Assembly: GCA_964215915.1 (NCBI GenBank)
Contig: CAXPEB010000086.1
Span: 29,528 to 93,527 of the forward strand
DNA from: UBA8524 sp964215915
GTDB taxonomy: Bacteria; Bacteroidota; Bacteroidia; UBA8524
Direction: 5' to 3'
Length of the DNA: 64,000 nt
The notes beneath the pieces are model-generated. The model saw nothing but the letters and a program-made list of their open reading frames with translations. It made no database searches and was not told where the DNA came from. Shown here one piece after another: positions 59,574 through 64,000 of the stretch; position 1 is the first letter of the stretch; every line of letters starts with the position of its first letter. The translations under genes and the position numbers were made by a program.

Positions 59574-61463
59574 TTACTTCATCATCTCTTCCGTGCGGCG
59601 AATGAAGCGTTCCAGCTCTTCTCCTTCCAGCATGTGTTGTGAGAGACGCGCCAGGTCGAAACTTTGCTGAACAAACCGGTTACGTTCGGGTTCTTCATTC
59701 ATGGACAGGATTTTTCCTGCCAGCTCGTGGTTGGTATTTACCATCACCACCACTCTTTCCGGCAGGCTGCCGAACATGTTCATTCCTCCGCTGTACTGCA
59801 TCTCACGCATACGGCGTTCCCATTCGGGTTTGATCACCGTGATAAAATGGTCATCGGGGGAAAGGGCTTCCGTTTGTATCTCCCAGTCTTTATTCTGAAC
59901 CTGAGACACAAAACTGTTTTTAAGGGATTCCACCTGCTCTTCGCTTAAGACACTTTCTCTGGATTCTCCTTTATCAATAAGTTTATCGATGGCATCGGCA
60001 TCCACCCGCACAATACTCAGGTTCTCTTCCTTATGCTCCAGGAAACCGATAAAGTGATTGTCCAGCGGGCCATCCATATTCAGCACATCATACCCCCTCT
60101 TTTTTGCTGTCTCCACAAAAGGCGCCTGCATTTTCGGGTTGTTGGTATAGAGCAGTATCAGTTTGTTGTCCTTATCCACCTGGTTGGCCTCAACCTGTTT
60201 GCGGTATTCTTCGATAGTAAAATACTTGCCTTCCGTGTTTTTCAGGAGGCTGAACTTGATGGCTTTCTCAGCAAATTTTTCTTCACTTACTGCGCCGTAC
60301 TTGACAAAAAGACCGATGCTTTCCCACTTCTCCTCAAAGCCCTTGCGGTCATTCCGGAAGATCTCTTCCAGTTTGTCGGCTACCTTTTTGGTGATATGTG
60401 AGGTGATCTTTTTCACCTGCTGGTCGCTTTGCAGGGAGCTTCGGGAAACGTTCAGCGGAATATCCGGTGAATCGATAACGCCGTGCAACAACATCAGGAA
60501 TTCCGGAACCACATCTTTCACTTCGTCGGTAACAAAAACCTGGTTGCTATAGAGCTGAATTTTGTTCCGCTGCAGTTCCAGTTCGTTTTTCACTTTCGGG
60601 AAATAAAGTATCCCGGTCAGGTTGAAAGGATAGTCCACGTTCAGATGGATCCAGAACATGGGCGGTTCCGACATGGGGTATAAGTCGCCATAGAAGCGGC
60701 GGTAATCCTCATCGTTTAATTCGGCGGGCGATTTCTTCCAGAGCGGAGCTTTTTCGTTGATGATGTTCTCCACCTCAACCGATTTCTTTTTCGGTGTCCC
60801 GTCTTCATTCTTATTTTCCTCATCGTCTACCCATTCGGTTTTGGTTCCGAAGAGTATGGGTATGGGAAGGAAGCGGCAGTATTTGTTAAGCAGCCCATTG
60901 ATGCGGTTTTCTTCCAGGAACTCCTCATTCTCGCTATCGATATGCAAAATGATCTCGGTACCCCGTTCTTTTTTATCCGAGGGTCCTATGCTGTATTCGG
61001 TGCTTCCGTCGCATTCCCAATGCGCTGCTTCGGCTCCATCCCGGAAAGAAAGGGTATGGATCTCCACTTTGCCGGCAACCATAAAGGCCGAATAAAAGCC
61101 AAGCCCGAAATGGCCGATCATACCGGCCTCCCCTGCCTGCTTGTAGTTTTTAACGAACTCTTCCGCTCCGGAAAAGGCAATCTGGTTGATGTATTTTTCA
61201 ATTTCTTCAGCTGTCATTCCCACCCCATGGTCGATGATGCTGAGTGTTTTTTTGTCTTTATCGGCTTTCACCTCAATCCGGATATCGCCAAGCTCTCCTT
61301 TGAACTCTCCCAGGGAAGCCAGGTGTTTCAACTTGGTGGTGGCATCTTGGGCGTTGGAGATCAACTCACGCAGGAATATCTCATGATCGGAATAGAGGAA
61401 TTTTTTAATGATGGGAAAAATGTTCTCGGTATTAACCTGGATGGAACCTTTTTGCGCTGCCAT
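59574..61463 (-). CDS. htpG: Molecular chaperone HtpG (Hsp90)
   Basis: 629 residues, typical for bacterial Hsp90. The N-terminal GHKL ATPase has LRELISNAQDA, DHGVGMTAEEIEKYI (Bergerat fold), GHFGLGFYSAFMVA and the lid. The middle domain contains NVSRSSLQSDQQVKKI with the catalytic Arg, and the C-terminal dimer domain ends in RFIRRTEEMMK rather than a eukaryotic MEEVD tail. It remodels client proteins in the cytoplasm. The upstream region carries TGTCA repeats and a TTGGCAC box that suggest heat-shock control rather than a standard TAnnTTTG promoter. Confidence 0.97.
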   Translation of the reverse strand: MAAQKGSIQVNTENIFPIIKKFLYSDHEIFLRELISNAQDATTKLKHLASLGEFKGELGDIRIEVKADKDKKTLSIIDHGVGMTAEEIEKYINQIAFSGAEEFVKNYKQAGEAGMIGHFGLGFYSAFMVAGKVEIHTLSFRDGAEAAHWECDGSTEYSIGPSDKKERGTEIILHIDSENEEFLEENRINGLLNKYCRFLPIPILFGTKTEWVDDEENKNEDGTPKKKSVEVENIINEKAPLWKKSPAELNDEDYRRFYGDLYPMSEPPMFWIHLNVDYPFNLTGILYFPKVKNELELQRNKIQLYSNQVFVTDEVKDVVPEFLMLLHGVIDSPDIPLNVSRSSLQSDQQVKKITSHITKKVADKLEEIFRNDRKGFEEKWESIGLFVKYGAVSEEKFAEKAIKFSLLKNTEGKYFTIEEYRKQVEANQVDKDNKLILLYTNNPKMQAPFVETAKKRGYDVLNMDGPLDNHFIGFLEHKEENLSIVRVDADAIDKLIDKGESRESVLSEEQVESLKNSFVSQVQNKDWEIQTEALSPDDHFITVIKPEWERRMREMQYSGGMNMFGSLPERVVVMVNTNHELAGKILSMNEEPERNRFVQQSFDLARLSQHMLEGEELERFIRRTEEMMK

Positions 61464-61516
61464 AGTTCTTACTTTGGAATTATCGGTTTGTTCGTATGAT
61501 TTGACTACTGCGCTTG

Positions 61517-61557
61517 GTCAGAGAATGTGCCAAGCCCGGGATGCTGACAATTTGACA
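61517..61557 (-). promoter_or_regulatory. Putative stress promoter of htpG
   Basis: Read on the minus strand, TGTCA-AAT-TGTCA (61557-61545) is followed by TTGGCAC (61533-61527) and, five bases on, CTGAC. TTGGCAC resembles a sigma-54 -24 box, but the -12 half is poor. Similar TGTCA plus TTGGCA arrangements precede heat-shock genes in Bacteroidota, as I recall. It lies 54-94 bp before the htpG ATG. Confidence 0.35.
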
Positions 61558-61614
61558 AAATTTAAAAATCACGGAAAACCGTGAGTTCTGAAAAGTTCAC
61601 CGTCTGCAACTTTG

Positions 61615-61684
61615 TATTGTCCCCTTTAATAGTGGCATGTACATGCCTCCCCTTTGGCCGGATTCTCTGTGATCCGGCCTTTTT
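61615..61684 (+). ncRNA. Possible small RNA with strong terminator
   Basis: A terminator GGCCGGAT-N8-ATCCGGCC-TTTTT (61656-61684) stands on the plus strand where no plus-strand gene precedes it. Just upstream is GGCATGTACATGCC (61634-61647), a perfect palindrome that would form a second hairpin. CAACTTTG (61607-61614) is close to a -7 element. A transcript of about 65-70 nt starting near 61618 would explain these signals. No known RNA family was recognised. A further minus-strand hairpin TCACGG-AAAA-CCGTGA lies at 61569-61584. Confidence 0.35.
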
Positions 61685-62113
61685 ATTGAAAGATCATTGA
61701 AACCTGTGGCTGTTTACGGATCAGGATTAATGCCTGTGAACTGGTAGACACACTTCGACACCGTTGAATACTTTTCGATTGTTGTGTTCTTGTTTGAAGG
61801 CCCATTTTTTAGACAAGTAAAAATGGACGAAAAAAGGACCCTTTTCCTGAAGGTGCCTTCCTGCCGCACGGGCTCCCGCGCGTTTTTGTTGCGGCACGCG
61901 CTGCAGGAAAACGGCCTAACGGCAAAGAAGAACCCCTCCATACCCGGCAGATTAATCTCCTCTCCTCTTAATTCCGGCAACAGGCATACGTTTGCTTCGC
62001 TAAGCAGGAAGAAAGCTTGCTCCACTTCTGAATAACCAAATGCCCCCACAGGTTTAATCCTGATCCCCGTTTACCCTGGACCCGGAAGAAGTATTCATGG
62101 CAAACACGCTATC
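61685..62113. other. Gene-poor intergenic region
   Basis: 429 bp. Two overlapping reading frames on opposite strands (61784-62035 plus, 61714-62049 minus) look non-coding: low-complexity composition, no family resemblance and no start signals. A partial tRNA-Leu D-arm-like string occurs near 61738 but no tRNA can be folded. No promoter for the following gene was clear. Confidence 0.5.
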
Positions 62114-62638
62114 ATGAAAAAATCCGGACTCCTTACCCTTTTATCCTTGATTCTGATCCAATCCTACTGCCTGGCACAAGGGCTTCCCGAAGATAATATC
62201 CGAAAGCTGTTGCGTGCCGATAAGGTAGATTCCGACCCGAACAACGGCGACGGCACTTTCCGCGCCCGAAACAAAAAGACCCAAAAATGGGGATTGTACC
62301 AGTGGTACTACAACGGCGACGAATACCAGACCCTGATACCTGCCGAATACGACAGCCTGCATTTTATTCCTTTTAACGGGAACTTCACAATCGTGTACCG
62401 GGGAGGCAAAGCCGGCGTTTACCTTTCCTACTGGAGCTATTCTGACGAAGCCCGCGAAACCATTACCTGCCTCTATGATGACTATCAGCGGTATACCGCT
62501 AATGGGGTTACCTATCTGGCCATGAAACGCGACGGATATTGGGGCTGGGTAGACTGGAAAAACGGAAAGGAACGCTCCTCTTTCATTTATGAAGACAAAG
62601 AAGATCTGCCTTATCCATACTGGAAACAGGACTATTGA
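62114..62638 (+). CDS. Exported WG-repeat-like protein
   Basis: 174 residues with a signal peptide ending CLAQ. The body contains KTQKWGLYQWYYNGDEYQTLIPAEYDSLHFI, GGKAGVYLSYW...CLYDDYQRY and RDGYWGWVDWKNGKE, three units resembling WG (KWG) repeats, in which a Gly-Leu/Trp strand is followed by a charged Tyr-Asp turn. WG-repeat proteins are exported beta-rich proteins of unknown binding role. It overlaps the convergent MFS gene by 7 bp at the stops. Confidence 0.7.
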   Translation: MKKSGLLTLLSLILIQSYCLAQGLPEDNIRKLLRADKVDSDPNNGDGTFRARNKKTQKWGLYQWYYNGDEYQTLIPAEYDSLHFIPFNGNFTIVYRGGKAGVYLSYWSYSDEARETITCLYDDYQRYTANGVTYLAMKRDGYWGWVDWKNGKERSSFIYEDKEDLPYPYWKQDY

Positions 62639-63822
62639 ATATGCCGGGAAGTCCGGTACCAGAGCATAAAATACAAGGCCAGCACCGGCAGGGTGATGGT
62701 GATCAGCGTTTCCCAACCGAAGCGGAACACAACCCATCCTCCCGTAAGCGAGGCCAGGGATTGGAGGCTGAGCACCAGGAAATCATTTAGTCCCTGCACC
62801 CGATATCGTTCTTCTCCGCGATAGGTGCTGGGGAGCAGAGAGGTTCCGGCCACGAACATAAAATTCCAACCGATCCCAAGTGCAATCAGGGCGGTCAGGT
62901 ATAGATTCCAATCGTGGCCCGACAAAGCCAGACTCATACAAACCACATAGATCAGTAAACCGGAAACGAGCATCTTTCGAATGCCAAGGAGCCGGATCAG
63001 TGCCCCGGAAAAAAGAGAAGGCAGAAACATGGAAAGGACATGAGCCTGAATTACGGTTTTGGTTTGACGCAGTGTGAACCCGTCAATTTTGTTCATACTG
63101 ACCGGTGTGGCAGTCATCACAAAACTCATTACTGCATAGGCTACTGCCGCGCTTCCTATTGCCAGCCAGAATAGCGGATTGGCAGCAATCTCCCGCAAAC
63201 TTCGGGGAGCTTCATCGGTTTGTACCGACTTTATTCGTACATCATTAAAAAAGAGCAGCAGCAAAGTTCCCAGCATGAAGATCAGGGCAAGCAAGACGAA
63301 GGTTCCCGCAAAGCGGGTCTCCAACAGTCCGATTCCATACAGAGCCAGTTCAGGTCCAAGCCAGGCCGCCACAATGCCTCCGAGCAACACGGTTGAAGCA
63401 GCCAGGGGCACCATATCCGGCCCTACACTTTCAATAGCTGCAAAACGAAATTGCATGATCGTGGCCAGGTTCATCCCCAATAGGAAGAGCGAAAAAGTGA
63501 ATGCCGGGAAACTGCCAAGCTGCAACGAGTAAGCCGTGAGCAGGCAAAACCCTACCCCCAGGAACTGCAGGGAAAGCATGGCCCTTTTCCGACCGATTGT
63601 TTTCAGCAGAATATTGACTGGCAGAACAAAAACGGCTGTGCCAACACTGAGAGCGGCCACTGGCAACGTAGAATAGGCAGGATCACCGGTAAGTTCTCTT
63701 CCGGCCAGTCCGCCGACAAACACCACTACCGAACCCAAAGTCATAAACATCGCCTGGGCCAGCGTCAGTATCCATACATTGCGGGGAAGCGTAAAATACT
63801 CTTGTAAACGGAACCTGTTCAT
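62632..63822 (-). CDS. Major facilitator superfamily transporter
   Basis: 396 residues from the ATG at 63820-63822; an in-frame start at 63912 would add 30 polar residues without family resemblance. About twelve hydrophobic segments are visible. The loop between helices 2 and 3 reads LLKTIGRKRAMLSLQ, a shortened MFS motif A (G-R-K/R), and a related LLGIRKMLVSGLL occurs in the second half. This fits a drug/metabolite proton antiporter of the YajR or bicyclomycin-resistance type, substrate unknown. Nothing coding lies between its start and the adapter sequence at the end of the window. Confidence 0.87.
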   Translation of the reverse strand: MNRFRLQEYFTLPRNVWILTLAQAMFMTLGSVVVFVGGLAGRELTGDPAYSTLPVAALSVGTAVFVLPVNILLKTIGRKRAMLSLQFLGVGFCLLTAYSLQLGSFPAFTFSLFLLGMNLATIMQFRFAAIESVGPDMVPLAASTVLLGGIVAAWLGPELALYGIGLLETRFAGTFVLLALIFMLGTLLLLFFNDVRIKSVQTDEAPRSLREIAANPLFWLAIGSAAVAYAVMSFVMTATPVSMNKIDGFTLRQTKTVIQAHVLSMFLPSLFSGALIRLLGIRKMLVSGLLIYVVCMSLALSGHDWNLYLTALIALGIGWNFMFVAGTSLLPSTYRGEERYRVQGLNDFLVLSLQSLASLTGGWVVFRFGWETLITITLPVLALYFMLWYRTSRHIQ

Positions 63823-63968
63823 CGGAATACGAATTAAGTCAGTTTTCTGTTTTTCCGATGCATCCCTGAACAGATGGGTTATACAGATTGATGAATTACC
63901 AACAACAAACACTGTAAAGAAGTCAAATTGCCTTATTTTTTCCGCAGTGTGTGCCTGAAGTTACTTTG

Positions 63969-64000
63969 AGATCGGAAGAGCACACGTCTGAACTCCAGTC
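63969..64000 (+). other. Illumina TruSeq adapter (sequencing artefact)
   Basis: The last 32 bases begin AGATCGGAAGAGCACACGTC and match the standard Illumina TruSeq read-1 adapter without mismatch. They are not genomic DNA. The contig should be trimmed at 63968. Confidence 0.97.

Noticed and set aside
61731..61770. A tRNA-Leu-like D-arm string (GAACTGGTAGACAC)
   Set aside because: No acceptor stem, anticodon arm or T-loop can be placed around it.
61714..62049. Overlapping reading frames on both strands (minus 61714-62049, plus 61784-62035)
   Set aside because: Neither has family resemblance, a start signal or coding-like codon bias; composition is low in complexity.

Overview
The window is a single stretch of a Bacteroidota chromosome, probably an aerobic environmental Flavobacteriia-, Cytophagia- or Sphingobacteriia-like organism of moderate GC. 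Four signs support this. Several surface proteins end in type IX secretion (T9SS) sorting domains, type A with a YPNP motif and type B of the CHU_C kind. TonB-dependent receptors carry N-terminal carboxypeptidase-like domains. Start regions carry the Bacteroidota -7 element TAnnTTTG, often only 4-8 nt before the start codon. The gene families (DUF3857 transglutaminases, PorT-like barrels, YwqK repeats, ECF sigma with a barrel-bearing anti-sigma) are typical of the phylum. No rRNA, tRNA, CRISPR array or insertion sequence was found. The last 32 bases (63969-64000) match the Illumina TruSeq adapter, so the genome-derived sequence ends at 63968.

Layout. 1-5.5 kb: a three-gene plus-strand operon with a YwqK-repeat protein (cut by the left edge), an active-looking DUF3857/transglutaminase and a paralogue that has lost its catalytic residues. 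5.5-7.6 kb: minus-strand lipoprotein, DUF3307 and SatD-like regulator behind three evenly spaced palindromes. 7.6-13.3 kb: minus-strand run nrnA-like, double-FKBP lipoprotein, rfbB, a repeat-bounded four-helix-bundle cassette, rfbA and a polytopic membrane protein. 13.4-18 kb: ndk, a cyclophilin lipoprotein, a chromate-transporter-family protein and a DivIC/FtsB-like septum protein. 18-27 kb: a giant PKD/T9SS-B adhesin, a large TonB receptor and a secreted C1 peptidase.

27-40 kb is the most interesting part. A ZnuD-like TonB receptor at 27-29.5 kb and a divergent locus at 36.7-39.9 kb share a 15-bp palindrome of the form TGCAAyAnnGTTGC, placed over or next to promoter elements. The divergent locus holds MerC-like protein // ABC ATPase, FtsX-type permease with His-rich insert, DUF3299 and DUF6702. 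This looks like a Bacteroidota counterpart of Zur-controlled zinc-acquisition gene sets. Between the two lie hisS-hutH, a T9SS subtilisin and an ECF sigma factor with an anti-sigma that appears to span both membranes.

40-54 kb: a glycosyltransferase, a Cys-rich lipoprotein, a quinone-oxidoreductase-like enzyme, a minimal MltG lipoprotein, an M1 peptidase, then three tandem paralogous T9SS surface proteins whose about 86-residue repeat expands from 2 to 3 to 7-8 copies. 54-64 kb: housekeeping genes (cysS, murB, htpG), transporters, a lipid kinase, DinB, and a 650-bp gene-poor gap after htpG holding a possible heat-shock promoter and a small terminated RNA. Functions are inferred from motifs read by eye; no database search was run.
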